A stretch of DNA of 64,000 bases from Neoechinorhynchus agilis. Lineage: Eukaryota; Acanthocephala. The DNA is taken from the NCBI GenBank assembly GCA_051530055.1, contig CM121342.1:3720001-3784000 (forward strand). The letters run 5' to 3'. Of this stretch, positions 1 through 11,613 are shown piece after piece. Under the pieces are notes generated by a model. It was given only the letters and a program-made list of their open reading frames with translations. It searched no databases and was not told the origin of the DNA. Numbering within the stretch: the first letter of the stretch is position 1; every line of letters begins with the position of its first letter. Made by a program: the position numbers and the translations under genes.

Positions 1-15
1 TAGTTGTTCAGTTGA

Positions 16-149
16 TCAATCGGAGAATGTACCGATGGTGGAATGTATGGTACGTTTGGATTTTAGACGAAAATGAGGTTTCTCTCTGTGCTTCAAGCGT
101 TCTAAACTTTCACGATAAGTTCGCTCTGATTCTAAGTTAGCTTTAGGAT
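16..149 (-). CDS. Terminal exon of an unrecognised minus-strand gene
   Basis: Read on the minus strand, a polypyrimidine tract and CAG acceptor at about 150-153 open a 134-nt frame that runs to a TGA at 16-18. It encodes about 44 charged residues rich in Arg, Lys and Glu (starting PKANLESERTYRES and ending TIGTFSD). A good donor (AA then GTACGT) lies about 35 nt upstream, so at least one further short exon is likely between 185 and 290, close to and divergent from the M1-like gene. No family recognised. The exon call rests on the splice signal plus the open, natural-looking frame; I infer the rest. Confidence 0.45.
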
Positions 150-419
150 CTGGAAAAAATAAAAATAGATTACCATGAAACGTACTTAGTCGTAGATGTG
201 AAAATCTTTTTGCTCGGTCTTCTCTGAATCACTCATTTCGTTTCCGCATTACCTGATCAACGAGGATCACAACCTTTTTTCCAAAGTTCAACCAATGATT
301 CAAAACGATTGCTCATTTCTCATGCACGTAAAGGTATGAAGCTGTACCGTTTTCTTTCCTTTTTTTTGTTAACTGAACGATTTTACTTGTACCAAGCACA
401 AAATATCTACTTGGTAACA

Positions 420-3413
420 ATGAACGATAATGATACCGTGCCAACCACTATGACTATTTATGAACCACCCGAGAATACAAACGAAGAAGTCGATGAAATA
501 AAAGTTGGTTACAAAGCTCGCTTCAAGGAAATAATGGAGCAAAGACGTATCAGTGCTCAAAAACTAAAACAAAAAGCAAAGCCTGCACGTTTTAGGCAGA
601 CTGGAGCTTTTCTCATTGGACTAGCAGTTTTGGTTGCCTGCTCTTTAGTAGTCGCCATTGTATTTTTGACCAAGTAGGAATATCGAATTCAGGTTGAATT
701 TTAATAAAATTAAAGGACTAGATTTTCGTCTAAAACGACGTTTAATGACAAAAATGAGACTAATGAGTTATCAGACAATATTGTACCCTTGTCTTACGCC
801 ATCAGACTATCTTTTAAAGGACTATCTACTGCTATTCTAGGTTCTGTTCATATTGTTATTAAGGTTTTTATATCGATATAATCGATTGATGTCTACCTGA
901 TTTATACAGGTGAATTTGGGCGTTCGCTATATTAGCGTTGATTGTGGAGATGAGATCAATGTTAGGAATGTCAGGATCATCAGTTCCGATGGTAAGTACG
1001 CTATCGATGCAGACAACATTTCTTCGGTACACTTTAACAATATTGTTTAAACCCAATTCGAGGAGAGCCAATGTATCAGTCAGTTCGATCGGCATCGTTA
1101 CTCTTTTATGTCCTCGAAATATACAAGAACAAAAAACCTTTTCCTAAAATATTGACTACATGTTCTCCTTAACCGCATTTGATATGTCTATTGTCCAAAT
1201 TTCCATTTGAGACTATAGGATGATTCATCTATGATTTTCTAAATGTCCTTTCAAGCTTTGTCAAAGATCGGAATAGAGAAGTTGATAATTCATGGCTCGT
1301 TGTTCGTACATCATTTCCTAGACGAGGAGAAACCCTGTAGAAAACGTTTGGAATAGTCAGATAGCTTAAAGATTCATTGATTGCCTAAAAAACACTTTCA
1401 CTCGCTATTTAAAGCCACAAGTAAATGATCGCTGATTTCCATTAAGTTTCCCGTTAAAACACAAGAAAGCGGGTTGTAATTCGTCTTCTTCAAAAAAAAT
1501 CACGAAATATTGATCATACCTTCTTTTTTTCTATTTAGGCGAAATCCCAGCACAGTATACAAGAGCTGGACATCAAACAATTCTACTATACTCCAATGAT
1601 GTTGTCAATGTAAGTTTCTTCGCACAAAGATCACCGTCACAATAAGATTTATTTTAAGCCTGGGCTTTATCAATTGATGTTTGAGTTCCGAACCGAAACT
1701 ACGAAAAATGTGGCGATTGAACGTGCGTTTTCGGGTTCCGAAGTTGTTGCGCTTATTAGTCAAACGGACGTGAGATTCTCGATATTGAAGGTTGCTTTCT
1801 AATCTTCAAACAGGGAGTCACTAGTCCAAGACACATTTTGCCATGTTTGGATAATCCCCAAATCCGTACAACTAATTCGCTTGAAATCAATGTACCTAAC
1901 GGTATCACCTATGAAGCTTTTACTGGTGAAAAAGTTGGTATCTTTTTGCAAAGCTGTGTTTATCATGGAATTTCGTTGTTAAGGATACTTATCTTGGAGC
2001 ATGGTTGAATTTTGCCATTCTAAAAAAATCAAATGTTCTTGATATTGTTGATTCAAAATTCGAAAGGGTATGAAATAAAACAAAATGAGCTACTGATATT
2101 CATTGAAAACAATCGAACGGTGCAACAATGAGCTTTATGTCCTTAGTCTAGAATTCAAATCGATCTGCTTGGCTACCCTCAGAGCTTATTTGTAAGTGCT
2201 TTCATTTCCTTATATGGTAGGTATTTAAGAAAGCCACCAACGAATTTGCTCAAAGGAAACTTGCTCAGCAAATAATGAGCCCCATTTATCTCAATGCAAG
2301 TCTATTTAAATGTTAGTCTATAGATGTTATTGCACAATGTAAAGATATCTTACATTTAGACGCCAGTAATAGAGTTTCATTATTGATCAGCGATTCTTAT
2401 ATCAAGAGATTAAGCGATCGTGAAATGAGTGAAGTCGCTTGTATATCAGCAGAAATATCAGCTGGTCTCATATCAGTTGTTCGTGGAGACTGCGACCAAA
2501 ACTTAATAATTCACCTCTTAGCTTCCGCTTATTTTAATTGTATCGTCCATGTAACTCATAGTGAAAACAGTGAAGATAATATGTCAATCGAACAATTTCA
2601 AAACAGTCAACGTCTTCAGTTTATACGAAACGTTATTCACACTGATGGAAACCGTAAATTTTATTCTGTACGAACTAAGCCATGAATTTTGATGGGAATT
2701 CAAATTTCATGAGATAATCAAAATAAACGATTGCTGATGTCAATGCTAATCATGGAAATTGTGGGCTCTAAAACCTTTAATGCATTGGAGTCAACGGCCA
2801 TCACTTCACAAACTCCTGGAGGACAGTGGAATTTCTTGCTTACAAAACTAACAGAATTGACCGGTGCTAATTGCTCTCGAATTTTCGAGGCAGTCGATAA
2901 AATAAAAGGCTATATTACAATGCTTAAAAATGATCCAGAAAGTATTGTATCCTTATCAATCTACGGATCTCAACCGGTTCCAGACGAGTACAAGAGCGAT
3001 CTTTATGAGCTTCTTCGTAAATCTGGACGTAGTCAGTTTACGGATCCAGGAAGCAGGCATCTATTTCGATTTTATATTGCTCTCTTCTCAAATCCTGACG
3101 GTCTCGAAGGCTACGCAGATTATCTCATGGATAATTATGACGATGATGTTGGTACTAATGAAATAACTCTGAATCTGTGGTTACTAAGAGAATCGGCACC
3201 TCGATCTCGACTCGCAAAAGCCATTGACAACATCTTTCCGTTTGACGATGATATTATAAAGCAATATTTCTTGACAAATGTAAGCCTGAAGTTAAAAGTC
3301 TAAATAACTTTTATGCAATATAGGAACCAACAATCAATGATTTGTTGACCCCTAAGCTTATTTCAAGAATAAGATCACAAGCCGATAATATCGCTGAAGT
3401 CTTTTTAGACTAA
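420..3413 (+). CDS. M1-aminopeptidase-like type II membrane protein, probably catalytically dead
   Basis: Start taken at the ATG at 420. Residues 1-60 are a charged cytosolic tail and 61-83 a single membrane segment, as in aminopeptidase N. Exons that join in phase are 420-673, 716-863, 910-991, 1539-1609, 1659-1769 and 1814-1937. They spell the start of an M1 ectodomain (DNIVPLSYAIRLSF, then GSVHIVIK, then SPRHILPCLDNP, equivalent to the family's RAFPCFDEP). Later open stretches at 1984-2067, 2383-2685, 2731-3279 and 3324-3413 (TAA) fit an alpha-helical C-terminal half, but their joins are not settled. I see no zinc-binding HExxH motif in any frame, so this is probably an inactive paralogue or a gene whose catalytic exons are lost. 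The 547-nt third intron is unusually long for this locus. Confidence 0.6.
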
Positions 3414-3441
3414 ATATTGTTAATTACTTTATTTAAAAAAG

Positions 3442-4044
3442 TTAGAATCTCAAAGCATTATGTAATTCCCTTACGAATGCTTTAACGCTATTGGTTGTGA
3501 CGAGACCCATTTGATCGACGACTTCTTCTTTTATTTTTGCCCTTAATCGAGAATGCGAAACGTACTTAACATTATTTAAAGCCATTCTTGAATATTCCGC
3601 ATTAAGCTCATCAATTCGTTCCTCGGCTCTGGGATAGTCATAAAGAGCGAACTGACCTGAAATGATGATTTCGCAGTCCGGATGTTTAGTCTTGACAAGA
3701 TAAAGAATGCTACGCATTTGTAAGGCCACGGCACTGACCGGTACATTGCCGGCATTTACATCCTTTGATCCACAATGCAAAATAATCTTCTTTACGTTAA
3801 CGAGTTTCGAAGTATTCAAGAACCATCGAACACTCGACATGCGACCATCTTTTAGAGTTCGAATGAATGATTTCTTGAATTCTCGGGCCAAAAATGGACG
3901 AATGTGCATGAATGTCTCATCACCGAGAAAAAGAAAATCGTTGTGGATCTCACGAAGAATCCGAAGTGGACGGCTACGAAGCTTAAGAAAGTTTATGCAA
4001 AACTCCGTGCATTCATCCACTACTTCTCGAACTGCCATAACCAT
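3442..4044 (-). CDS. SGNH/GDSL-hydrolase-like protein
   Basis: A single-exon 200-residue frame converging on the M1-like gene, with stop codons only 29 bp apart. Residues about 85-150 have the SGNH Rossmann-like pattern: a strand ending in ILHCGSKDVNAG (in the position of the family's GTND block), a helix with VALQMRSILYLVK, a strand EIIISG, and a later helix before a His-containing segment (VKYVSHSRLRAK). The consensus Asn-Asp pair is Ser-Lys here, so catalytic competence is doubtful. Such domains occur as stand-alone proteins and as parts of mobile elements. No other element part is visible next to it. Family call moderate, function unknown. Confidence 0.5.
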   Translation of the reverse strand: MVMAVREVVDECTEFCINFLKLRSRPLRILREIHNDFLFLGDETFMHIRPFLAREFKKSFIRTLKDGRMSSVRWFLNTSKLVNVKKIILHCGSKDVNAGNVPVSAVALQMRSILYLVKTKHPDCEIIISGQFALYDYPRAEERIDELNAEYSRMALNNVKYVSHSRLRAKIKEEVVDQMGLVTTNSVKAFVRELHNALRF

Positions 4045-4052
4045 CGATAATA

Positions 4053-4152
4053 TTGAAAAAACTTGAGCAATCGTTAATTTGTGGTTGCTTAGCTACGGCG
4101 AAATGGGCCCGTTTACTTTTAATTTTTTACCTTTTAATTCTTCAACATTATC
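4053..4152. repeat. Short sequence shared with 40.3 kb
   Basis: About 75 bp here, around GTTGCTTAGCTACGGCG, recurs at 40,321-40,410 next to the fourth GID8-like cassette, with a small insertion in that copy. It lies immediately upstream of the SGNH gene start. Confidence 0.6.
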
Positions 4153-4514
4153 TTGTTAATTATGACTTAGAACTTTTAATTCAGGGTTATTTTGTGAGAC
4201 ATGAAATCATTCACACCACCGCTCTGGATCACTCAGCTGAGCAGATAATTCGATTTTACTGACAACCGGACAGATTTGCTCATACGATTTTTTCGACTAG
4301 AAAAATTAAATTTCAAGCGGCTGAAACTGCCTTTTATTAGCAATTTTGACAATCGTAAACGCGTTGATTGGGATTTTTATATTGATCGATTTAATGGAAA
4401 TCTCCTTTCATAATTTTGTGTACTTTTTATGTTATTTAAGGACTCTTCAACATCGTAGATGGTGGATATTACTTGTATGATTTCTTCACATTGCGATTCG
4501 AATTAAATCTTCAG

Positions 4515-4735
4515 GCGATGAGATTGCGATTACTTTATTGGTCTCTGAAAATTACGATTTCCGAATGATCAGGGCGAAATATGAAGAATCAAAACTTCAT
4601 TTTAGCTTCATGACTTTTAATGCTGAATTCCTTGAACAAACTGACGAAGAAAGAGTTCAAAACTTAGAACTAATTCAGCGCTTTAGAAGTTTGCCACTGA
4701 CAGTCACGAATCTTTTACGTACAGTCGGGGATTAA
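4515..4735 (+). CDS. Possible terminal exon, unrecognised
   Basis: After a TTCAG acceptor at 4510-4514 the frame is open to a TAA at 4733-4735. It encodes about 73 residues (DEIAITLLVSENYDF ... SLPLTVTNLLRTVGD) with a composition typical of real protein here. The preceding 300 nt contain other short open stretches but I could not join them. No family recognised. Confidence 0.35.
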
Positions 4736-5145
4736 GTGAAATGTTTTCAACAGTTATTTATTCATAAATACGATATTGGAAGTTAACGATCAAAGTTCCG
4801 GAACCAGCAAATAAATAGTGGTACAGCATTTCGAGAAATTAAATAAAAATTCGTCCTTTCGATCCGAAATCCCAAACTGGGCTCTTCGCTACATCATCCC
4901 CGAACTGATAGACCCTTTTATCCACGTTATAAACAACAGTTTTTATATGGCATCTTTTATTCATGCATAAAAACTCCTAAATTTATTATTCTTCCCAAAA
5001 ATGGACATCCGATTTTAACCAATCCGTCTTTAAAAAGTTACTATTTGTCACCAAAAACGTCTCGTGTTAAAATTGGTTACATTTATGCGGGGTTTGTAAA
5101 GTTTCATAATTAAGGAGATTATCCTGCAATTCCACGGGGAGGATT
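4736..5145. other. No gene seen
   Basis: AT-rich spacer between the single-copy genes and the repeat mosaic. I see no convincing frame, RNA gene or repeat in it. Confidence 0.4.
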
Positions 5146-5500
5146 CTAGGATCTGAGGATCTTATTCATTGTAAGAGAGACGTAGAAGCCACATCGACGT
5201 TTCAGAATAAGAAGTTTTATTGCAGGGAAGGAAAGAGACGCTAAAAGGAAGGAACCCGTCTTCTGGGTACAAAGCTTACTAGAAATTTTTCTTCGAAAAC
5301 AGTAAGTATCGACGAATGGTCGAAGCCCAATGACGATCGATGCTACTTTTTGGTGGCTCAGAGGGCGTTTAAAAATGAAAGACAAAATACAGAAAAAAGA
5401 GATTTTGGAGTGAATGGTGCTCGGATTTTGCGAGACTCGGCGAGTGTTAATTTTTAAAAGAACGAAGATAATTGTTAAAAAAATACGACTAACATCATTT
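5146..5500 (+). repeat. Module M, copy 1
   Basis: First of about nine copies of a 300-450-bp module recognised by CATCGACGTTTCAG, a GTAAGTATCGACGAA donor-like site, and GGTGGCTCAGAGGGCG near its right end. In better-kept copies the plus strand reads as exon-like protein (RWANKNSLAEIHNY, then PTANLLIQGSH, then SKERDVEATSTFQ), so the module looks like decayed exons of a host gene carried along with the GID8-like cassettes. Other copies lie near 8.6-9.06, 13.09-13.51, 18.87-19.3, 22.44-22.9, 30.98-31.4, 41.82-42.11, 59.67-59.96 and 62.07-62.49 kb. Confidence 0.65.
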
Positions 5501-6438
5501 CTAAATACCGTGCAGCGGGGGAACACCACGAGCATCCGTATGGCGGCCGTAGCGGATTTTTAGGAACCAAGGGAAAAAATATAAAATTTACTTAATTTTA
5601 ATAAATTTAAGTTTTGGGAAAAATCAATATCTCATAAATCCTTTTCTTTAACAAATTTACCATTATTAACTGAACGAGGGCAAGAGGAGAAAAGATGCAA
5701 AAAATTTAATAATTCTAAATCAAAAGAAGATTATTGATGAACCTTTCAATATGTAAAGCCCCATTATAAAAAATTATGACAAAAATTAAACGCTCGCGAA
5801 ATAAATAAACGGATTAGAATTCAACGAGATATATTGATTTGTTAAAAAAAATTAAAAAAGATAATTTTTAAACACGAATCACATGGGTCAAACGACAATT
5901 CGAAATTTACATTGACACGTTTACATCAGGAAATCCCAAAATTATACAAAAAAAAGCGCACTTCGAAAAAATGCGAAAATAAGTTGGTATATAAAAAAAA
6001 TTGACCACTTGACGTAAGATGTTAAAATGGTAAGGCCATGTATTAAGAAAAATAGTTTTTATTGGTTTCGTGGATATTTATATACTGCCACAATTTCATT
6101 CATAATTTTGCAGCATTTTGCAAAATCAAATGGATTAGAGTACTTCAACAACGGCATTTTATATGCTTACCAGAATAGAGTTCAATTGAATTTATAGCAA
6201 ATAAAGTCATTCTACTTTTACGCTACATTGTCCAAACAATAAAAACAAAGATTAATTAGGTTTCTCTTTAAAAATCTCGGTATAAATTCGTTATGGGTTT
6301 CGATTTTAACGACTGAATTAATAAAAACAATTGGAAAAAACGCAAATATTTTTTGTCATTGGCAATGATCAAAGAACGAACGTTATTCGCCGATTCGATT
6401 GATGGATAATTAGTGCACCCTTATAGAAAATAAATGAC

Positions 6439-8103
6439 TTGACTGTTAATCTGCAATCAAAACGTGCCGACTGTTTTAGCGAATCAGCTTATTGTTGGAA
6501 AAGGCAACAGAACACTAAATTGTTGTATTTGAAGCATTATCTTTGGTTGCACCTAACATCGTTTTTTTACATACTGCAATATCAAACTAAAACCAAACAA
6601 GGCAAAATGGGGACTTTAAAAGATTTTTTGAACGTTTGGACCGTCGCAAACAAGAATCTGCCAAAGATGAAGAGTTTAAAATGCTGCTGTCGCCACAAAG
6701 TGGTGGAACATTTCACGAATTATGGAACGAACCAACGGAGCAAAAAAGATTTCAATATGCACAAGATGATAATTAAAATTTGTTCATCTGTGGCGATTCA
6801 GAAACTCATACTTTTCAAAATGGTACTGGAGAAGCATTTAAAGAGGACTTTGATGAATATTTAATTCCTGAACATTGTCCTTCATCTGAACAAAAACCTT
6901 CATGGATGTTATAAAAAGATTATTCAATCGAGAAACTGCAAGAAGACGATTTGGATGAACATGTAGATCAAGACCAGTATATTGAAAGTGAACCTTCGGA
7001 TTCAATAGTCGATGCTCCTCAATCAGAAGAAGAAACAAAACCGTCGATATTGGAGGTAGAACCTTTTAACTTAAGGAAATGCTCGGAAAAACTTTAATGA
7101 ACAATGTCGATAAACTCGAATGAAGAAAACGACGAATTATAGTTAATGAAATCAACGATAATCTGGCCTTTAGAATCAAAGAAGATAAAAGCGACAGTAA
7201 CAAATTGATCATAAATTACAATGTAATCGAAGTTTGAAATCCACGTTCAATTAACAGAATAAGAGACCTTGTCGAATCCGTATTTCTTGCGAAAACCCGT
7301 AAGTGCCGTCTTTTGCAATCAACTACAAGAATCCTACAAATACGAAAATGGAAATCCTCCAAAGTTTAAATATTGTGGTTTCCTCTCGTGTGTAATTTAC
7401 TCACAGAAAGATGAATTATGGCACCGCGCTATTATTGGCGCCGTCATTCCACATTCAGATACAGTGCCGGCATTTTTAGTGAACGAAGGTCGTACTGAAA
7501 TCGTCCCACTGTCAAGTATTCAACCGCTAAAAAATGAATTCTGTCAAATTCCAAGATTCGCATCAAAGGGCAATCATCCGGGTATCAAACCGGTTCCAAA
7601 TGAAAATAAAGAAGAGAAATGGTCCATAGATGTAGTGTACAGTTTCCAATTAACAGCAATTAACAGAACGCTTCTTGGCTCATTTTTGAAGGTTAATGAA
7701 ATGGAAGATTGTTTTGAAGTAACCTTAAAAGACTTAGAGATTCAAGAATATGTTGGTAACAATCTCCTTAAATCGAATCTCGTGAAAGCAACCAATGAGC
7801 AACTTTCATGTTTTATTCCGCCGGAGCTTCAAATGGACATAAGGAAGGAGCCGTCTTGCGCAACAAAAATACAAAGAAATGATTTCATGCGGCGATAATG
7901 AGTAGGACATCTGAGTTTTCCCTTCCATTTCCGATCAATACTACGATTATGTTGTTCGGCGTGAAATGATCGATGAGTTGCGATCAGAAATCGATGATCT
8001 ACGTGTGGGATACGAAATTCCCTGCACCGAATGTATTAAATCCTACGTAAGGCAAACAAATAATTTGGCAAAAATAACCAAAGAACACAAATATTCGCTC
8101 TGA
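6439..8103 (+). pseudogene. Decayed Tudor-domain gene, left copy
   Basis: The longest frame, 7269-7898 (209 residues, non-ATG at its 5' limit), holds a Tudor-like core. Around residues 36-100 it reads FLSCVIYSQKDELWHRAIIGAV, with DELWHRA matching the family's WYRA block, then VPAFLVNEGRTEIVPL (the variable strand that is DYGN in canonical members) and a trailing helix. Flanking open pieces in other frames, an acidic stretch at 6,950-7,060 and an exon-like end at 7,950-8,103 (PCTECIKSYVRQ), belong to the same ancestral gene. The frame is broken by stops and shifts between 6.6 and 7.9 kb, so I call it a pseudogene. Tudor proteins bind methyl-arginine partners, often in germ granules; that is family knowledge only. 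Confidence 0.55.
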
Positions 8104-8599
8104 GGAGAGGTATCATTGCCAGTTCCCCGTGACTCGGAGGCCAAATTTATTCGCTAGCTTGAAACAGTGGACTAGGGAATAAGGCGAACTTCAAACTGAA
8201 TTTAAGAGCGGTGTGAATGTAACCATCCTCAGCGTGTAGATTCTGGACTTTAATAAAGGCACAAGATTGTGCCGGCGCCATAAATAAGCATTAAATTTTA
8301 CATTGAACGCTTTGTATTTGTCAATAATTGAGATATTTTTTACACTTGCGGTTAAGCTTAGTTATTATCGCTTTCATGATCTGTTCGTCGATCATTCATT
8401 TCTCAAGCCAAGTTATATAAATTGTAAAGTGAGAAAACCAAGAATGGTTCTTTATCAAAATCAAATGCATGAAAAGTTACAATTGCCTCAGTAAGCGAAA
8501 AGGAGAGCTCGAAGAATAAACACGATTGCCGATTCGTTAAGTATCGACAATCAGAGTAAAGAATATTTTATTATCAACTCCAATATTGCACATTTCCTT

Positions 8600-9060
8600 C
8601 AAAGAATTTTTTCTCGACAAAAAATTGGCCGACGCTTAAGCGTCCCTAAATTCAAAAACATAAAAAGGCCGCGTGGATCTTTCTGAAACAACGAAATGTT
8701 TCTTGGTGAACTGAATTGTATCGACCGATGGATCAATAAAAGTTTTTTGGCGAGGTTCAAATTTAGGAGATTATTCGGCTTCATCGAAGGAGAGAGACGT
8801 AGAAGCCACATCGACGTTTCAGGAGAAGAAGTTTTAGTGTAGCGAAGGAAAGAGACGTTAAAAGGAAGGAACCCGTTTTCTGGGTACAAAGCTTTCTCGA
8901 ATTTTTCTTCGAAAACAGTAAGTATCGACGAACGGTCGAAGCCCAATGACGATCGATGCTGCTTTTTGGTGGCTTAGAGGGCGTTTGAAAATAAAAGATA
9001 AAATGCAGAGCTCTTTTCTTTGCGAGACTCGACGAGCGTTAATTTTTAAATATAACGAAG
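8600..9060 (+). repeat. Module M, copy 2
   Basis: A more diverged copy ending the Tudor segment, matched at 22,440-22,900. It keeps the exon-like reading (SKERDVEATSTFQ) and the GTAAGTATCGACGAA donor-like site. Confidence 0.65.
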
Positions 9061-9269
9061 ATAATTGTTAAAAAAATACATTTATAACGTCGTAAACACT
9101 TGTAAACAAAAAATTACAAGCAAGGCGAGCTGCAGCTTTAGGAGCCGTTGAAGTGACGAAAAAGGAAGCGAAAAAGAAACCTCGAACTTGAATATTAAAA
9201 ACTTACAAGCAAAAACAATTATTTCCTTATGAAAGCAGATCATTTCGTTTTATTGGGCGTATGATTTGC

Positions 9270-10308
9270 TATTCGGACCACTCAAATACCGAGGAAACGC
9301 CCAGCGCTACCGGGACACCAGGCCTAAATTCTGTTCATCAAATCACTACTTTGAGACAAGCAATTTCATTTTGCACGGCAAACAAACGATCCTTATCCGA
9401 TGCCACGACCTGTTGACGCTGCAATGATACAATTTGACGCAACAAGCCACGACAGCCAAACTACGTATTCGGACCACTCAAATACCGAGGAAACACCCAA
9501 CGTTAAAGGGAAACCAGGCCTAAATTCTGTTCATCAAATCACTACTTTGAGACAAGCAATTTCATTTGCACGGCAAACACACGATCCTTATCCGATGCCA
9601 CGACCTGTTGACGCTGCAATGATACAATTTGACGCAACAAGCCACGACAGTCCAATTACGTATTCGGACCACTCAAATACCGAGGAAACACCCAACGCTA
9701 AAGGGAAACCAGGCCTAAATTCTGTTCATCAAATCACTACTTTGAGACAAGCAATTTTATTTGTACGGCAAACACACGATCCTTATCCGAGCGCTGGCCG
9801 ACCTGTTGACGCTGCAATGATACAATTTTGACGGGCCAAAGCCACGAAAGCCCAACTACGTATTCGGACCACTCAAATACCGAGGAAACACCCAACGCTA
9901 AAGGGAAACCAGGCCTAAATTCTGTTCATCAAATCACTACTTTGAGACAAGCAATTTCATTTGCACGGCAAAAACGCGATCCTTATCCGATGCCACGACC
10001 TGTTGACGCTGCAATGATACAATTTGACGCAACAAGCCACGAAAGCCCAACTACGTATTCGGACCACTCAAATACCGAGGAAACACCCAACGCTAAAGGG
10101 AAACCAGGCCTAAATTCTGTTCATCAAATCACTACTTTGAGACAAGCAATTTCATTTGCACGGCAAACAAACGATCCTTATCCGATGCCACGACCTGTTG
10201 ACGCTGCAATGATACAATTTGACGCAACAAGCCACGACAGCCCAATTACGTATTCGGACCACTCAAATACCGAGGAAACGCCCAACGCTACCGGGAAACC
10301 AGGCCATT
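9270..10308 (+). repeat. 195-bp satellite, array 1 (65-residue repeat)
   Basis: About five head-to-tail units with a period of exactly 195 bp (GCAATGATACAATTTGACGC at 9,421 and again at 9,616). The unit is a multiple of three and open on the plus strand, so the array reads as tandem 65-residue repeats (MIQFDATSHDSP ... NTEETPNAKGKPG ... RPVDAA). At its right end the repeat runs, still in frame in this copy, into LINE-derived sequence. Some units carry small indels. Confidence 0.9.
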
Positions 10309-11470
10309 CCAAAGTTTGTTTAGACTCCTTTTCAATCACGAAATTGGGGTGGGGGTTGCGCATAAAATGGGCTCGTCAAATCACGTCGTGGGGAACTGGT
10401 CAAATCCCGCAATCGCTTAAACCGGCAACACCAGAAAATCCGTCGACGCCCCCCGGTGACGCCGGCAGTCTTCCTTCCGCTGCTGATCTCGTGCGTGTTA
10501 GGAAAATTCGGAGTCCTCCTGGACACGACTCTTTTCTTTCCCCAGACTTGTACTTTCCTCTGGCGACAGTTCGGAAGAGTCTCTCACTGCGGTAATCAAA
10601 AGACGCCTCGTATCCTCCGAGGAAAGTTTCTTGAGCATTCGTCATTTAGTAAAGAAGGATTCCCAACAACGTGCGAATGAGACTAACTGCCATCGAACAC
10701 CTACAAGACCGTTTGCTGGGCGCGTATCTTCAAAACTCGCTGATTGAGATGTTCTGGGAGCTGTCCATATTTTGTTCTCCTCTGAAACATTTGCAAGTGA
10801 TTCGCCCTCCACACATCAGGGTTTGAAGTTGAAGCATCCGCAAAGTTCAACCCAAAGTGAAACTCCTACATGTTCCTTCCCTCAAAGACACTCCACTTCG
10901 ACAGTTGAACTGAGAATGGCCATATCCTCCTTCGCCAATTGTTCTGTCCATAGTCTCGACGGGTTTGGTCCTCAGCATCTTAAGGATATGATGTCGCTCT
11001 CAGTTGGAGATGCAGGCCACACCCTCGCTACCGATCTTTGACCTTTTAATCGAAGAAAATTTACATCCGCGGGCAATGTAGTGATTTTTTGCGCATCTTT
11101 TTGTGCTTTGAACAAAATTACGGGTGGGATTCGGCCAATCGCCGTTGGCTCTGCTCTACGTCGGCTCGCTAGTAAAATCTTTTGCAAGCGTATTGCAGAA
11201 GGGATAAGGCAGCAACTTTGCCCAGTCCAACTGGGATGCTGCACACCCTGCGGGTCCGAAGCCATTGTCCACGAACTCCGCCAGTTTATCGCCAATAGTT
11301 CAACGCCGTGTGTGATTTTCAAGTGCGACTTTACAAATGCCTTCAATTTCATTCAACCGCTCTATTTGAGACACTCAAAAGTCACTCACCAGAAGGGGAG
11401 AGCGATGCCTCTTCTTCGTTGACGGCGGTGATTGTTTTGATCTTTTTGTTGCTGTGTTTGTTAATTGAGG
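10309..11470 (+). mobile_element. Truncated non-LTR retrotransposon (RLE-type LINE), fragment 1
   Basis: Plus-strand pieces match, as diverged homologues, the LINE at 55.6-58.5 kb. They include a linker (GRVSSKLAD near 10,720), the block SSFANC..HSLDGFGPQHLKD (10,925-10,985), and in frame 11081-11422 the reverse-transcriptase N-terminal motifs GGIRPIAVGSALRRLASK, PVQLGCCTPCGSEAIVHELR and the start of KCDFTNAFN. It stops before the catalytic YxDD and endonuclease. Several frame changes separate the blocks. It abuts the 195-bp satellite on the left, as does fragment 2 at 27.6 kb. Confidence 0.75.
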
Positions 11471-11613
11471 AATTTAATAAATGAGTTACCCGGAAAAAAA
11501 TTCTAAGTTCTGTCTCTCGATTTTTTCACCTCAAAACATCTTGACTAAGAAAAAAAACTTGGAATCTTTATTTGTTTCCAGAAAATAGAAATTCTAGAAA
11601 AAAGTCACCACTT

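Larger units (their letters stand above)
5390..9270. repeat. Segmental duplication, left copy (Tudor segment)
   Basis: This stretch matches 19,280-23,100 almost base for base at an offset of about 13,889 at the left end, shrinking to 13,830 on the right through small deletions in the right copy. It contains module M, a decayed Tudor-domain gene, a second module M and the lead-in to a 195-bp satellite array. The high identity over nearly 4 kb suggests a recent duplication or ongoing gene conversion. Confidence 0.85.

Noticed and set aside
868-1095. 75-codon minus-strand frame with natural-looking composition
   Set aside because: It overlaps two plus-strand M1-like exons that join in phase, so it is most likely their shadow.
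4200-4262. HEIIH resembling a zinc-metalloprotease HExxH near the M1-like gene
   Set aside because: It lies beyond the M1-like stop and the opposite-strand SGNH gene, and lacks the downstream Glu and Trp context of M1 enzymes.
9270-10308. CRISPR-like array
   Set aside because: Repeats are contiguous 195-bp units without unique spacers, in a eukaryotic context: a satellite.
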